DNA of 6,248 nucleotides from Clostridiales bacterium UBA6386 (GTDB taxonomy: Bacteria > Bacillota > Clostridia > Oscillospirales > Oscillospiraceae). Where the stretch lies: NCBI GenBank assembly GCA_002437585.1, contig DJQM01000063.1, positions 1 to 6,248 on the forward strand. The letters run 5' to 3'. The translations under genes were made by a program, and so were the position numbers. Positions 6,122 to 6,248 of this stretch are shown one piece after another. The notes beneath the pieces were generated by a model. That model was not told the origin of the DNA. It made no database searches and saw only the letters and a program-made list of their open reading frames with translations. Within the stretch, counting starts at the first letter, position 1, and each line of letters opens with the position of its first letter.

Positions 6122-6140
6122 CCCCCGGATATTCCGAGGG
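6122..6140. repeat. Short imperfect hairpin
   Basis: CCC (6122-6124) and CGGA (6126-6129) pair with TCCG (6133-6136) and GGG (6138-6140) around a TAT loop, with one C-A mismatch. It follows the larger palindrome immediately and is probably part of the same repeat cluster. Confidence 0.45.
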
Positions 6141-6160
6141 CTATGAATAGAATCCGTAGG

Positions 6161-6180
6161 GGCCAATGCCCTCATTGGCC
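6161..6180. repeat. Perfect palindrome GGCCAATG / CATTGGCC
   Basis: Two perfect 8-base arms (6161-6168 and 6173-6180) flank a CCCT loop, with GTAGG just upstream. The pattern of GTAGGGGC followed by a palindromic GC-rich insert recalls intergenic repeats I associate with Oscillospirales and related Clostridia; this is from memory, not from a search. No T-run follows. Confidence 0.6.
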
Positions 6181-6248
6181 TGTGAATTGCGATTAAATTC
6201 CAAGCCTCCTAGAAACTTTCAGTGTAGATCCCTCCGGGGGCAAGGTTC

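Larger units (their letters stand above)
6051..6248. other. Non-coding 3' region with a palindrome cluster
   Basis: No ORF of credible coding character occurs from the PBP stop to the window edge. A short T-run directly after the stop codon has no hairpin before it. The segment is dominated by three hairpin-forming palindromes, listed separately, and becomes more AT-rich after 6181. None of the hairpins is followed by a T-run, so no standard intrinsic terminator for the SEDS/PBP operon is seen. Confidence 0.6.

Noticed and set aside
6085..6180. CRISPR-like repeat array
   Set aside because: The three palindromes differ in sequence and are not evenly spaced, and no direct repeats or spacers are present.

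Overview
The window is about 6.2 kb of GC-rich, densely coded bacterial DNA. It most likely comes from a high-GC Clostridia lineage (Bacillota), and I favour Oscillospirales. The reasons are strong AGGAGG-type ribosome sites, sigma-A-like promoters, a lipoprotein with a Gram-positive style signal, a clostridial-type WYL regulator, a SEDS/PBP cell-wall pair, and palindromic intergenic repeats of a kind I associate with those genomes. This assignment rests on gene content and style, not on a marker gene.

Layout, left to right. Bases 1-174 are AT-richer and hold no complete gene; a 23-codon open frame at 1-72 could be the tail of a gene cut by the window edge. A DUF1294 small membrane protein (175-450, minus) and an uncharacterised lipoprotein (478-969, plus) diverge from a leader of under 30 bp. 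The lipoprotein converges on a WYL-domain transcriptional regulator (966-1946, minus), and their stop codons share one TTAA. The regulator diverges from endonuclease IV, nfo (2055-2882, plus). The 108-bp gap between them carries two back-to-back extended -10 promoters, and a near-perfect inverted repeat fills the spacer of the nfo promoter.

Downstream is a two-gene cell-wall cassette. The first gene (2949-4664) fuses an FHA phosphothreonine-binding domain to a complete SEDS (RodA/FtsW-type) glycosyltransferase. The second (4668-6050), three bases after the stop of the first, is a compact class B penicillin-binding protein with all three transpeptidase motifs. Together they should form a peptidoglycan polymerase/crosslinking complex. 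The FHA domain suggests that Ser/Thr kinase signalling controls it, much as separate FHA proteins accompany RodA-PbpA in Actinobacteria. The window ends in about 200 non-coding bases with a cluster of three hairpin palindromes, probably dispersed repeat elements.

The most notable items are the FHA-SEDS fusion, the candidate operator in the nfo/WYL divergent promoter region, and the 3' palindrome cluster. I found no CRISPR array, tRNA, rRNA, transposase or convincing intrinsic terminator.
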